This document shows, piece by piece, positions 1 to 13,219 of a DNA stretch of 64,000 bases (positions within the stretch are counted from its first letter, which is position 1; the number at the start of each line of letters is the position of its first letter). Made by a program: the position numbers and the translations under genes. The notes beneath the pieces were generated by a model. The model was not told the origin of the DNA. It did not search any database and saw only the letters and a list, made by a program, of their open reading frames with translations. Origin of the DNA: Protopterus annectens (taxonomy: Eukaryota; Chordata; Ceratodontiformes; Protopteridae); NCBI RefSeq assembly GCF_019279795.1, contig NC_056733.1:1425126121-1425190120 (forward strand). Direction: 5' to 3'.

Positions 1-551
1 ACAGCCATGAGGCAACCGGTTAGATGCGGAGGAATAAACATGAGTGGATCATCCCTACTGCTCAAACAACTTGCAAATAGATCAGAAACAACTTCTAGGT
101 ACTAAAACTCACTTAAATATTTTCTTTCACTACAAATATAAAACAAAGCATTTAGAATGTTCAAAACAAATTTCTAATTAAACGAAATGTCCAAAGCTGT
201 GACATAGTGATAAAAATATTCAAAATAATTACAAAAACATGTGAAACAATGTGCAAGTCACATAAAATGTATGAAAAATGGGAACAACCACTTTTTTTGC
301 AATGTCCTACTTTTTTCCATTAATTGAAACTATTTGAAATATCCAAAGTGTGTAGTGTTGGCAAGTGTGTGCAGTATTACAGTGCAGTTATTTTGCAAAG
401 TACAGCCATTTTAAAGAATATTTCGCAAAGTACAGTCTTTCAAAGAGTTTATTGTGCATTTAAATGTTATTAGAAGTACCTGGTGTGTGTGCGTGTTCAT
501 ACATAATTACAATGGCCAAGACTGCATTGTGTTTTACTATATTCTGTGGAC
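1..551. other. AT-rich stretch upstream of gypsy gag; no gene
   Basis: No coding signal is seen. Two short near-repeats (a tgcaaagtacag-type motif near 394-405 and 424-435) are visible. By position this is probably the leader of the Ty3/gypsy fossil that follows. No 5' LTR matching the 3' LTR at 4727-4954 is seen here, so that end should lie upstream of the window or be gone. Confidence 0.4.
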
Positions 552-3500
552 ATGGAAAAAGGATTTCACAGACTCGCACCACTTGTGTTTGATGATAATA
601 TTGCAGAAAAGTGGAGAATGTTTGAGTAGGACTACAATATTTTCATGCAGGCTGCTTTTTCTGACAAAGACACATCTACAAAGGCATTTATTCTGCTTAA
701 TTTTGCTGGTTCAGGAGCATTTATTTGTGTGTGCACCTGCTGTGTTTGCAGTGGAGGGGAAGACACTGAATGCTTAAAATGTAAATTTAGAGAAATGTGT
801 AACCCCCAAACAAATATTACAATGGAAAGATACTTATTTTATACAAGAGATCAAAAGCCTGGTAAAACTTCTTGCAGCATATATAACCGACTTGAGAAAT
901 AAGGCTAAAATGTGTAGATTTGGTGTTTTGAGAGATGAGTTGATAAAAGACAGGCTTGTGTGTGGTATTAATAAAGATACAGACAGAAAGGTTTTGCTTT
1001 GAGACAGTTAATGTCAAACAAGGCCATTAAGATTTGCCAGATATACGAGCTTATAGAAAGGCACACAGGTATGCTTACAAATAATATAGCAAGCTTTCCA
1101 GTACCTTCCACAGCTAATATAGTTAGTATGCAGCACAAGGTTAAAAGAAACAGGCCTAAGGGTGTGGTTCCTATGAAACCCAGAGCAACTTCAGTAAGGC
1201 CTAAGGTGCATGCAGCAAAGCACAGGGGTAACTCAGCAAAATGTGTAGCATGCCTCATAGTCAACTGTCATAATTGTGGTGGTAATCATGAACCCAAACA
1301 AGAAAAGTGCTTAGCTTTTGGTCAACAATGCTGTTCTTCCAATAAGTGGAATCATTTCAAAAGGTTTTGTAAATCAATTAAGGCACATTCTTTTATTAAA
1401 AAAGGGCATACAAAGAGGCAAGTTGATCAATTACAAAGCTGTGATCCTAATCTTTATGCTGATGGTGTGTCTGTGCTTGGTGAAGCAGTCAATGCAGTAG
1501 ATTTGTGGGCAAAGAAGGGAATCTTTTGTATTGTTCAGATTAATGGGAGTCCTGTGGAGCTCAAGGTAGATACTGGCTAAAAGTGCAATATTATGTCAGC
1601 AGAAATGTTTACTAGAGTAAAAGCTGCAGAACAACTTGATTTGCCAAAGTGTGTGAAGCTTGTTGCTTATGGTGGTGAAGAAATTCAAACCAAAGGCTCA
1701 GTAGTGCTTTCATATTACTTTGCTGGAAACAACTATGACTTGCAGTTTTACATAGTCAGAAGACACGTGCAATCATTATTAGGCCTCCGAGACAGTTTGA
1801 AAGTGGAACTGCTTTCATTTAACAAAGACGTCTACCATGTAAGCCTGAGTGACAACAGTTCAAATTTTGCCCAAACAATTTTTTCTGAGTATGCTGACAG
1901 TTTCTCAGACAAACTAGGCAAACTCCCTCTTGTGTACTTCATGAAGTTAGACCCAGAGGTCAGCCCAGTTATCAGACCAGCATGGAAAGTTCCAGTAATT
2001 ATGCAGACAGAGTCAAAGCCGAGCTAGACAAAATGAAGCATCTAGGAGTGATTTGTCCAGTAGAAGAACCAAATGAGTGGGTATCTTCCATGGTAATAGC
2101 TCATAAGAAAAGCTCAGATGATATCGGAATAAGTATTGATACAAGAGACTTGAGCAAAGCATTAAAAAGTCCTCATCATCCTATGTGCACAGTTGAGGAG
2201 GTTGCAGCCCTCATGCCAGATGCCATTGATTTTTCTGTCTTAGATGCAAAGAGTTAATTTTGGCAAATTTTGCTTGATCAAAGATCTTCATTTCTAACTA
2301 CATTTGGTACACCATTTGGGAGGTACAGATTTCTGAGGATGCCATTTGGAATACATTTTGCCAGTGAAGTCTTTCAGTGTGTGATGGAACAAATTTTTTT
2401 CGGGCTATCCATGTGCAATAAAAATAGATAATATTCTAGTAGGAGGCAATGGTGAAGTCAAACATGATAGAAACTTCAAGAAAGTTCTGGAAAGAACAAG
2501 TGAAGTGAGTCTTAAGTTGAATCCTCAGAAGTGCAAGTTCAGGCTACAAGAAGTTACTTACAGTATGTTGGTCATCTGTTTACCAGTTCAGGTTTACAAC
2601 CAAATCCTTCCAAACAAACAGCAATTCTTGAGATGCCAGCTCCAGACAATGTTCAATCCCTACAACATTTTCTTGGCATGGTCAACTATCTAGGCAAGTT
2701 CATTCCAGATTTAAGCCAACTTTCAGTACTGCTAAGAGAGCTGACACACAAAGATGTAATTTGGTCATGGTCAGAGCAACACCAAAGAGCATTTGATGTC
2801 CTGAAACAGAAAATTGCCAGTTCACCTACTCTATGTTATTATGATGTTCACAAACCAGTTACTCTCCTGTGATGCTTCCAAGTTTGGTCAAGGTGCAGTC
2901 ATTCTTCAAGAGGGTAGACCAGTGACCTATGCTTCGAGAACTCTTACCCAAACCGAGATGCAGTATGCCCAGATTGAGAAAGAACTCTTGGCAATCGTAT
3001 TTGCATGTTCGAAGTTTCATGATTGTATTTATGGTCGACCTATTCAGATAGAAACTGACCACCAACCTCTAGTTACTATTTTGAGAAAGCCAATGTACAC
3101 AGCTCCTGCCAGATTGCAACACATGATGCTAAAATTGCAAAAGTACAATTTCAGTCTTGTTTACACAAAAGGCAAACTTCTTTATCTTGCTGATACCTTA
3201 TCTCAATCACCCAGAAAAAACATGGAAAACCATGAAAATCTGCAACTTGATTTTGAAGTCATAGAAATGAGAAATTTTTCTTCCACATGTCTTGATGAGC
3301 TCAGAACTCACACAGCTTCAGATACATTCCTCCAGAAACTCAACCTCTTTATCAGCCAATAACGGCCTTCAAAACAATCTTGTTTACCAATAGAAGTGCA
3401 ACAGTATTTCCATACAGATATGATATTTTGTCAGACAATGGTATCACCATGAATGGTCCAAAAGTGATAGTTCTAAAATCCTTACAACAATGGTACATTG

Positions 3501-4954
3501 AGATTTAGCACTGTGGCCTCCCAGGAACTGATTCTACAAAAAGAAGGGTGAGAGGACTAGTCTTTTGGCCTTCTATGTCAAAAGATATTAAGAAAGTACT
3601 TTCATCTTGTTCAGTATGCAATAGTACAAAGCTGCATCAACAAAAAGAACCACTTCAATTAAGTCAGATTCCTGAACTACCTTGGTCGACATTAGCCACA
3701 GATATCTTTGAGTGGAATGGTCAACATTACTTGGTGTTAGTAGACTCTTATTCATATTGGTTCAAGATTGACCTACTTCCTAACCTAAAGTCCAATACTG
3801 TCATTACTAAGTTGAAGAGACATTTTTCTGTCTATGCTAGTCTGCACAGAGTCATTCTGACAATGGTGCACAGTTTGGTCAGCAGTTCAGACAATTTGCA
3901 GAAGTGTGGGACTTTGCTCATATTACTAGTAATCCTGAATAGCCGGAGTCAAACAGCTTGGCTGAACATACAGTTCAAAGTGCAAAACAGCTGCTTGAGA
4001 AATCCAAATGTGACAATACCAATGTTTTTCTAAACTTGCTAAATCTCAGAAACATTCCTTGCGATAATAATCTTGGTTCACCTGCCCAGAGACTTATATC
4101 AAGAAAACCAAAACCACTTTACCAATCAGCAGCAATTTATTGGTTCCATGTTCTAAAACACAACAAAGCAGTGAAAGCCCAACTGTTGAAAAAGTGTTTG
4201 TCCCAGATGTCCTACTATGATAAGACCAGCAAACTGCTCCATTCATTGCAAACAGGAAATAGTGAGGATGCAGACATCAAAACATTTTCATCCCATTGGA
4301 TTTGTGAAAAGTTTGTGTCAACAGCCGAGATAATACATTGTAGAATCACAAGGAATGGACTTCAGGCATAATCAGAAACATTTATTACCAGTGTCCGAAC
4401 CAGTGTTACAGCATCTTGCCTGTGGCAAAGACTCTAAATCTCAGAGTGACTTGTCCAATGTTCCTGTTCCAGAGGACATTCTGTCAGTAATCTCTGTTCC
4501 TGAGAATAATCCATGAGAGTCCTCCAGCAAAGTTTCCCCAGTGACTGTCCCTGTTGGTAAACCCAGTCCCAGTGATTACATTACAAGACCAGGTTGCATT
4601 TCCAGACCTAGTTCCAGATACACAGAAACCTGAACATGACTGTTGTTTTGTTTATTATTGTCTGTATAAGTGCATGTGTATTGAAATGTCATTGCTTATA
4701 TGAGACAGCTCAGTAAAGAAGGAGGATGTAGATCAGTGTGCATGGCATACCTTTAAGAAGCATTCCAGTCAGTGGGCGCGTGCATATAAGTACTGAGCAC
4801 GTGCAAGCAAGAGTGCCATTTTGAGTGAGCAGCCAGAGTGAAAGCATGCCTGTATGTAGTAGTCAATCAAATAGTTTAAGTTTAATGTTTCTGCCATCCA
4901 TCCTGATGTGTTTGTATGCAATAAACTACTTAAATGAACACCCAAGTCTCATCA
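552..4954 (+). mobile_element. Ty3/gypsy LTR retrotransposon fossil (canonical gag-PR-RT-RH-IN order)
   Basis: Parts are recognisable in order: gag from about 552 to 1400, ending in cysteine/histidine-rich nucleocapsid-like sequence (CHNCGGNH near 1270); an aspartic protease start with a VDTG motif near 1570; reverse transcriptase at about 1900-2850; RNase H at about 2860-3200 with the TDHQPL motif; an integrase zinc-binding and core region at about 3540-4370; then a purine-rich tract and a 3' LTR. The RNase H and integrase wording resembles Mag-like vertebrate gypsy copies, but the clade is a guess. The copy is clearly dead, with roughly ten breaks, and looks old. The host role is none; this is a fossil. 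Confidence 0.85.
4727..4954 (+). repeat. 3' LTR of the gypsy fossil
   Basis: It begins with TGTAGATCAG directly after a purine-rich tract (aaagaaggagga), as expected for a polypurine tract and LTR start. It has a TATA-like gcatataag near 4782 and an AATAAA signal near 4919, and ends near a CA at 4953-4954. About 230 bp is short but normal for gypsy. The end is approximate because no second LTR is in the window. Confidence 0.65.
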
Positions 4955-6469
4955 TCTTATTAGTATGTACAAGATGAGCAACACAGCCTGTTTGGCCCAT
5001 CTCAGTGGAAGGTTAGGTGTACACAAGGCCACACTGGGAAAGTGTGATTTTTCTAGTGCAGACTGGGGAAACCACCTACCTTGCTTTGAGTTTGATGGGC
5101 AGAGATGGAAGAAGGTAAAGTCCCTTGTGAAAATGAAGGGAACATCCTGTCAGGCAGCTCACTGCGAGCTCCATTCCCTCATACTAGTGCAGCATTCGTG
5201 GATGCATTAGTATAAAAATAGAAAAAATACTAACCATACCTAATGGCTGACTTAATGATGGACCCTTCCAATTGTCTGTCATCTCATTTATGTGGAACAA
5301 ATGGACCAACTGGCCATGAGGAGACTGAAGATATGCAGGCATTAGGGGCAAAGTGTTTAAAAAATATATAAAAACAATAAGAATGAAATGACAAGCTGTC
5401 AAGCAGTAAAGTAACAAACCGTTCTTGGCAGGTCATGATGAATTTAAATAAGGTTTTTGGATGTAGAGCTGTATCTTTGTACTTGAAGATTCAGCTTGTC
5501 TAAGTTATATTTTCAATAACATCCCAAGAATACAGTGAAGAAAATATACAGGAAGGACAATGATACCTCTGAATTATGGTGTTGGTGAAGAGTGCTGTAC
5601 ATACCATGGATTGCCCCAAAAAATAAACAAAAAAAAAAACAACTGATATTGGAAGAGGTGAAATAATAGTATTGCCCAGAAGCTCAAGTGACAAGACATA
5701 GATCATTAGAAAAAGACATCAAGCTTTGCAAAGTCAACAGTCATTGTAAAAGAGGAAGACCAGCAATGCAATAGATTAGTACAATAACTACAGCAATAGA
5801 TGCCCCTCTATCAGTAATTTATGTTTAGAATAAAGAACACAGTTCAAAACAACTACGCAAAGGGTTATCATGAGTTAACACTGACTTCACAGCACTTAAT
5901 AAAAGCAATTCTGAATTCAAAGAGGTATAAAACAAATATGATATTAAACAGTGCCATTCAATATAATACTACCAGGTTATACATAGCATTCAGCAAGAAC
6001 ATGTATTCAATGTTTTTTTTTTTTTTACAATGTTTACATATGTTAAGTTAAATAATCACTTTGGACTCACAGTAGTAGGTTGAACCGAGGCTAAAGTCGT
6101 GGTGACTTATTTAATTGCTGGATGTGGGAAGTATGAGAAGGTGACAGGTTGCTGTAGGTGCTCAAGTAGATTCGACCTGAACACTTTGTCTGGCATTTAC
6201 TCTTGTTGTCAGGTACTTGATTCCACAGTTTGGGGCCTAAGTAGGAACACATAATGCTCAATGAAAGATAATGTATTACTGGATGTATGTAAAAGTGTTG
6301 CATTACCTGCATTAAAACTAAAATTGGATTAAAAATTGACTATTTTGATGCAAAATTTTGTGGACTGTTATGTAGGATTTTATGAGTGAGTGTTAGAACA
6401 GAAGGTTAGCACATTACTGTACTGGATACCAGATTGCATGTTTAATATTGTAAATAAATGTATTATAGG
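4955..6469. other. no gene recognised
   Basis: Short open frames occur by chance only (for example 4965-5210). None matches a family I know. Poly(T) and poly(A) runs occur near 5630 and 6012. No transposon ends are identified. Confidence 0.5.
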
Positions 6470-7715
6470 TTTGTAAGTAAGTACTAGGCTAGCTGCTCTT
6501 TCAGGCCATTTTAAGCCTAACCAATTTTCATTTTTTGTGGTTGAAATACTCTATCCCATTTGGTTATAGTTTGGCCTTACACATCCCATTGTTGATAATT
6601 ATATATTACCCTAAACAGAATAGCTGGGATCATACCATAGATAATTTGAGGGGACCCATGCATTGAATAAAGCATTTAGAAGCTACCTCTGTCCATTAGT
6701 AGTACAGGGGCAATCCTGAGGTAAATTTTCTATTTCCCATCCATAGATGTAAGTTGCCCTTGAATATAGACAGGGATGAACTTTGTTTTATGATGATGGA
6801 GAGTCTAATCCACAACAGTCGTACCCTCTGCGAGATATACCTGCCCCTCCAAACCATTCTGCTGATGTTGCAGAAAAGGTTTAGATCCCTAGACAATGTA
6901 TTTATTATGCCATATGACTTGATGATGATCAGTAAATCCATCAGTAATGGGTCAGAGGATGCCTTGTATGCCAGACGCAGGTCACCTCTTAGCAGTCTGT
7001 AGGATATTAAGTATAGTGACAGGGCTTTGAGTCGGTCCATGTAGGACATGTTCTTTAAGCTTTGTATCCTTTTAGTAAGGTATATCTGTGGATTTTCCAG
7101 TTGTTTCATGTGTCTGGACAGATACATGCCAAAGGAGGCATTATATTTAATGACTGGCCTAATGAGGACAGATTAAATGAGAACAATGACGTCCCTAAAT
7201 CTAGACACAATCCCTTTGTTTATAAGCTGAGCAATATAGAAGCACTTTCCTACAACAATAAACACATATCTGTCAAGCATTAGGTCACTGCTTACAGATG
7301 TCCCCAAATCCTGGACAACTGGATCAACTCTTAGGGTTATATTGTCAATATGGTAGTTCCCTGGGGTAGATGACTTCCCAAAGGATACAATAATACATTT
7401 TTTGGAATTTAGTTTCAGTTCATGATTTTGGCACCAGTTATTTATGTTTGACAAACCTTCCTGCAGCATGGCTAAATCATTTGGAGATTCAACCCTTTGG
7501 TACTGGCTTTAACTTCAGAAAAGTATATGCCAAACAGGAGAGGTTTCAGCACAGAACCCTTGGGGACTTCACTGGTGACTGGTCTTTTTGTGGAAGTAAC
7601 TTCCCCTATTTTGATTATCTGTGTCCTATCTGTGAGCCAGTTAGTAATCCAGGACGTGGCATAGGGGTTTACATTTGTCAGCAGCTAGATAACTGCATAC
7701 CACATATTCCATAAT
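6470..7715 (-). mobile_element. CR1 LINE, subfamily B, 5'-truncated 3' piece
   Basis: Read on the minus strand, this is the last third of CR1 ORF2. Residues homologous to RT motifs past the catalytic box (KLNSKKCIIVSFGKS at about 7390-7430) are followed by the conserved C-terminal region (LTKRIQSLK, YRLLRGDL, SLSIFKGNL), then a 3' end with taggcttaaaatggcc and a short repeated tail. The reading frame is broken (fragments at 7173-7469 and 6696-7127 lie in different frames). The 3' end differs from the longer CR1 copies at 10-28 kb but matches the fragment at 54.0-55.1 kb, so I call it subfamily B. 5' truncation is typical of LINE copies. Confidence 0.85.
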
Positions 7716-7867
7716 TAAAATCACAGTTTTTTCCAAAAACTCAGCATAACAAGGGTGTATATATAATTTGGGGTATGTATTTGTATGTTGCATTATTTTT
7801 ATACAGCACTGGAGTTAGCAACTAGATGGTGCATATATTTAGTATTCTACAGTGAAGTGCACAGTTT
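7716..7867. other. spacer, nothing recognised
   Basis: This is AT-rich sequence between the CR1-B fragment and the noncoding repeat copy. No motif or frame is supported. Confidence 0.5.
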
Positions 7868-8940
7868 GGGATGTAACTGTTTTTGCCTGTACATCCCAGT
7901 ATCATCCTGCTCATGTTGCTTGCTCTGAAGAGTATACATTATATTAAATGTGTCTGGTTATATTCCAACGTCTATCATAAGGAAATAAGCAAAATGTATT
8001 TACTATTCCAATACAACATATCTGTTTACCCTATATTTCTCCTCACTTCTATCACTCAATGTTGTTTTCAGTTGCACAATTGAGTTTATCCTCTCAGATT
8101 ACATTTACAGACCTAATCTGATAACTAAGATGACAATAACAGAGAAATAATTCTCATGTTATTGGGACTATTACACCCCTGATTAATATCTGCAACTCAT
8201 TCAAGTCCTGGCATTATAATGTGTCCCTCTAGACAGTGATATCATCACACTAGTGTTTTACTGTTAATAACAATTTGACTTAGCTCATCATTTATTTTTA
8301 ATCCATCATATTAAAATAGTAGCAGAAGCAGTACTAGTTCATAGTTAGGGACATTTGTATTTTACTGTTAATAAAAAGTGGCTTCTTAACCAGTCTCTTA
8401 TTTTAATCAGTCAAAATGAAATAACAGCAAAAACAGACTACAATATACTACTTCACAGTTATGGAAGATGCATCCTTTGTCCACATCTGCTCACCCTTGT
8501 CTAACTCTCTTAATCAGTCAGCATGAGGTTCCTAACAATCACATTTGGTATGCTGTCTTTGTCATGGGCTAGTCTTTTCATTCAGATTAGTCACATAGTC
8601 TGGGAGGCAACAATAATTTAGTAGCACAAATAAGTGAGCATAACAAGCAATAGTGACTTTGAAATAACCTGGCAGAGTCACACTGCACTAAGTTGTATTA
8701 TATGGAACTGGAGGCACACATATATGGAATCAGTAAAATGGTTTAAGAAGTGAGGAGTCTACTGAATTGCTGTTTGCAATTTGATAGTTCATGCTTTGTA
8801 GCAACCTAATGTACTAACATCTGGAATGAAACTATTTTTTTAAAAAGTAATATATTCCTTTAAAACTTAAGTGCCACCCTAAGTTGGTTGTTACTTTGAC
8901 ATCAATAAATCACTGAGGATTGACTATAATCCTCACTAAT
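7868..8940 (+). repeat. dispersed noncoding repeat, copy 1 (about 1.07 kb)
   Basis: This stretch aligns over its whole length, in the same orientation, with about 45620-46625. Shared landmarks include cctgattaatatctgcaact, gatgcatcctttgtccaca and ggaatcagtaaaatggttta. No frame is conserved between copies, and many differences are small insertions or deletions, so it is not coding. Copy 1 starts at a foldback (GGGATGTA at 7868-7875 and TACATCCC at 7890-7897) and ends with a tcactgaggattga segment that is inverted in copy 2. The family is not recognised; a non-autonomous transposon is the most likely class. Confidence 0.8.
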
Positions 8941-8949
8941 TTATCAGAA

Positions 8950-8950
<1 letters not shown>

Positions 8951-8986
<36 letters not shown>

Positions 8987-8991
8987 CATAT

Positions 8992-9043
<52 letters not shown>
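8951..9043. repeat. (TA)n then (CA)n compound microsatellite
   Basis: An uninterrupted TA run from about 8953 to 8980 is followed by degenerate acatac and a CA run to about 9041. It directly follows the end of noncoding repeat copy 1. Confidence 0.95.
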
Positions 9044-9046
<3 letters not shown>

Positions 9047-9429
9047 TACATAGATATCTATCAATCACTCCATCTACTTATAGATACATAGATGATCGAT
9101 AAGGCACCATTTGCGGTAATAACAGGGCAACTGAAAGGAATAACCTCACATGACACCATTACTTTTGTGATATCTCATTGCTTACCAAAGGAAATACAAA
9201 AGTCTTCTGTAGTGCATGGAGCATCATGAGCAAACTCCAATACTGGGGGAAAAAGACAAACCAGTTACACACTTCTGTAGCTTGAGAGCTGATCTTAACA
9301 ATTGTTGACCACCCCACCAAATGCTGTTAAAATTGGGTCTTGCATGAGGTAATAAGAGCTGCTAGTACCAGCCAGCAAACAACAAAGTCAGACATTAAAA
9401 TAGCTTTGTTTCTGTCTGCTGTTTATAAC
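9044..9429. other. no gene recognised
   Basis: This is a non-repetitive spacer with no supported frame or element. Confidence 0.5.
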
Positions 9430-9812
9430 ACTAATCTGTCCCTGATTTTCTCTCGTTCCCAGATGTAACGCATTTGCGCATTTTTTTTGTGCTTGTATTC
9501 AGCTCAGCAAGTGCCTGCCAGGTGTCCTGCAGCGTTCTACAGCAGCAAAGAGACAAAAGAGAGAATTTGGAGTGATTATCATTTTTCTGCATTCTCTTGC
9601 TGTTTTTAACTAATTCCGCCTAAAACGCCATTTTTTTAGCATTTCTGTGATTTAAAAAGCTTGTTTCTGCTACATATTGTACTTATTTGCTGCCTGCACT
9701 TGAAGTAAGTCATTTTTGTGTTTAAATATAGTCTACACACTAAAGTGTGATAGCCATTTCTGTGCATTTAAAGTTTTTCTTTTATTGTATCTGCTTTATT
9801 TTCTGGAAGAAA

Positions 9813-9855
<43 letters not shown>

Positions 9856-10205
9856 TCCCGCCTTTCTGAACTAGTATAGTCCAGTTTTCAGGTTATTGCT
9901 GAATTCAGGGCTGTGTTACAAGTTTCTGTGTTGCTCATACCTTACTTGGATAGAAGGAAGTTTCTCTGTTCACCTGTGAGAGAGGGGAGCTTTGAGCAGC
10001 CTGTCTGTCCCTGGAGGAATGGTTTCAGCCCAGAAGTTAGTAGTTTATTGGCCATTTTGGGCTAATTTCTATCTCTTTCATTTCCCTGCTATCAAAACCG
10101 TATTTGAGTGGTTTTGCGCACCAGGCAGTGCTGGTTAGCTAGCGTTAAACTATTTCCAGCTCCACGAAGTCTACTCTTCAATTTTTCCCTTGGAACTAGA
10201 CAAAC
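9430..10205 (+). mobile_element. CR1-like 5' leader without ORFs
   Basis: The segment 9612-9730 aligns with the 5' leader of the CR1 at 24.2 kb (shared taattcc.cctaaaa, tgtacttattt, cacttgaa and gtcattttt in order). No ORF1 follows; the sequence stops where the 3' tail of the minus-strand CR1 begins at about 10206. LINE copies normally lose their 5' ends, so a 5' end without a body suggests that the body was cut off by the later insertion. An (AT)n run sits at 9820-9850. The continuation may be the CR1 at 16.8 kb. Confidence 0.6.
9820..9850. repeat. (AT)n microsatellite
   Basis: An A-rich tract is followed by an uninterrupted AT run inside the CR1-like leader. Confidence 0.9.
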
Positions 10206-10341
10206 TTAGGTTCATAGGTTCATACTAGGCTATCTGCCCTAGGGCATTTATAAGCCTAGCCAGTGTGTGTTTGGCTTTCGCCACCCATTTTAAATTAATT
10301 TTGCTATGCCCTTTTTCGAGGTTACTATACTGTGCCTCTGT

Positions 10342-13219
10342 CTAACAGTGACACAGAAGTGATACCCGGGGTAAACCTACGATCTCCCATCCACTCATCA
10401 CATCAAGATTCCTCTTGAAGAGAGTCAATGAGGGACTCTGCCTAACCTGGACTGGGATTTTATTCCAGAGTGAAGGGACCCTCTGGGTTATGAATCTGTC
10501 CCTCCAGCATGTCTTATTTATTTCAGTTCTGAGGTTCAAGTCTCTCGAGCACGTAGCTCGATGGGATATGGATTTTCTAAGGTGCAGCATGTCCATTAAT
10601 TCCGGGTTGGGCATGGCTTTATACGTCAGGCACAGATCGCCTCTGAGCAGGCGGTATGCGACTGAGTAGAGCTGGAGTTTCTTTAACCTGGCAGCATATG
10701 GCATCTGTTTGAGCCCTTTGATCCTCCTGGTGAGGTACTTTTGGGGTCTTTCCAGTTGCTGCAGGTGTCTGGTAAGGTAGATCCCAAAAGGGGCATTGTA
10801 CTCAATTATGGGCCTGATGAGGGATGAGTAAAGAGGCACGATGACCTCCCCTGATCTAGATGTGAATCCCTTCATGATTAGGTGGGCTATATAAAATCTT
10901 TTTCTAACCACTTTGGCCACGTGGTTGTCAAATGAGAGATTGCTATCAACTTGGGTCCCCAGGTCCCTAATTACTTCTTCTGTACTTAATGGATTACCAC
11001 CTATGTGGTAATTTGTGGGCACTTTGTTTTGCCAAAGGGGATGACTATACACTTTTTGGCGTTTAGCTTGAGGCCATGGCTCTGGCACCAGTTGTCTGTT
11101 TCTATGAGGCCCTTTTGGAGGATGCTTGTGTCAGCTGGAGAGTCGATTATGGCGCCCAGTTTGCAGTCATCTGCGAACTTGGTCAGCCACAGTCCTTCTG
11201 TGTTGGCCTGTACCTCTGAGAAATATATACTGAACAAGAGAGGTCCCAGGACTCAGCCTTGTGGGATGCCACTTGTAACCGGTTTGGAGTCTGAAATGAC
11301 TCCAGCAATAATAACCATGTGGGTTCTGTCCTTGAGCCAGTTTGCAATCCATCTAGTGACATAGGGGTTTATATTTAAGCTGGTGAGCTTATCTATAATG
11401 CCCAAGTGGGGTATTGTATCGAAGGCTTTTGCGAGGTCCAGGTAGGCAGTGTGGACCACCTTCCCCTCGTCAATGGCCTTGGTGACTGTTTCAAAGAAAT
11501 CAACCAGGTTTAAGAGGCAGGATCTGCCCTTAACAAAGCCGAACTGGGTAGGATCCAGTGTCTGTAAGTCCCCAATATCTTTATTTATGAGGTCCATGAT
11601 GATCCTTTCCATAGCTTTGCAGACCAAGCTAGTCAGGCTTATGGGGCGATAGTTTCCAGGATCCGTTGAGGCACCACCTTTGTGGAGAGGGACCACTGTT
11701 GCTGTACGCCACTCTTTGGGTACATATCCTGTAGTAAGGCTGAGATTGAACAGTAGTTTTATGTTTGGGTTTAGCTCTTCTTGGAGTTCATGTAGGATGC
11801 AGCCTGGGACACCGTCTGGTCCCATTGATGCTGTGTTTTTGCTTTGGAGAGGGCAGCTCTTACCTGAGCATCTGAGATGTCAGGGGGGCAGCACTCTGCT
11901 GGGATAGATATTTGGTGGGGAGGGGGGAGAAGTTTGCGCTGAACCTGTCAGCTAGGATGTTGGCAATGTCTGTGGGTTCACTGTATTTTTTGTCATTTTG
12001 GACTAATTCTGAGCATATCTGGGAATTCCCACCCAGGTTCCTAACATAACTAAAGAAAGCCTTGTGATTATCCTTAGTGTTCTGTGCAATTTTTCTCTCG
12101 AAGCTGGCCTTAGATGATTTTATGAGTGCCCGTAGTTTTTTGCTAATTCTGATCAGAGATGCCATCCCTTTTTGGGATTTTGCTCTGTCATGTAGTAGCT
12201 TCCTCCTTCTATTGTATAGTTTGTTTATGGCTGGGGTCCACCAGACAGGACGTCTGCCTTTGGAGGATTGGGTCTTGGTTTTATTTGGGATTGCATGATA
12301 CATGCATTCCTGAAGGTGTTCATAGAATGCATTTATAAAGGATTCTGCGGTCTAGGCCGTATTTTCCACAGGCCCGGGGGCTTTGAAGTATTCCACCTCG
12401 GTTTTGAGGACTGTGAAATTTGCTTTAGAGAAGTTTTTCACTGTGGTTTTCAGGGCAGGGGGTGGAGTCGGGATGTGAATATCCAGTGAGATTAGTTTAT
12501 GGTCTGATCTTACCAGTGAGGGATACACTTCTGGTCTGGAGCATAGAGTCCCCATGTTGGTGATGATCAGGTCCAGTATGTTTTCCCCTCTTGTGGGAGT
12601 GGTAACAAGTTGTTCCATAGCATTTGAGTTTATAAATTCTAGGAACCTTTGGGCTAGGGTGTTGGAGCTAGAGTAATGCTCCCAGTCTATGTTTGGGTAG
12701 TTGAAGTCGCCCAATATAATGGTGTTTGGAGAGACCTTCATATTTTCCAGTGTTCTCAGGAAGGCCGAGTGGGGTTCCTGGGTTTGGGAGGGTGTCTGTA
12801 GCAGGCTATAAACTGGAAGGCAGTTTTACCCACTGTTAGTCGCACATGGATAGTCTCTGATGCTTCATGCTGTGCCACCAACCTGGAGGTGTGGGTATCT
12901 TTGACGAATATTGATACTCCCCCTCCTTTTGTGGTTCGGTCCAAGTTTTGGGCCGAAAAGCATGGTATGAGGTATAACCTGGTAGTGCTGGGGTGCTCTC
13001 GGGAGCCTTGAACCAGGTTTCTGTTACTGCACAGATATCGCTGTTCTCCATGCTAAGGAGAGTTTCGAGTGTGTGCATCTTGAGGTTTAGACTTCTGGCG
13101 TTGAGTAGCATTACTCTTAGTTTCTTATCCCTTGTGATACCTATGGAGGTGGGTTTGTCTTTTGAGCCTTGCCTAAAAAAGGCACTATGGGGATAGCAAG
13201 AGCCTTTGCCAATATCCAA
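10342..13219 (-). pseudogene. CR1 ORF2 (endonuclease + reverse transcriptase), frameshifted
   Basis: The AP-endonuclease comes first (NARS near 13110; TETWFKAPEST near 13015; ILGDFNYPNIDW near 12700; a SDHKLI motif near 12510). The RT region follows (GNYRPISLTSLV near 11650; FGFVKGRS near 11535; AYLDLAKAFDTIPH near 11420; the KFADDCKL catalytic box near 11165), then the C-terminal region ending near 10342. The product would nick target DNA and copy its own RNA at the nick. It is split over at least six frame segments (12836-13219, 12756-12944, 12352-12741, 11860-12303, 11253-11825, 11001-11237 and 10342-11088), so it is a pseudogene. Confidence 0.9.

Noticed and set aside
8920-9102. Open frame rich in Tyr/Ile/Thr/His
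   Set aside because: It is translated (TA)n and (CA)n microsatellite.
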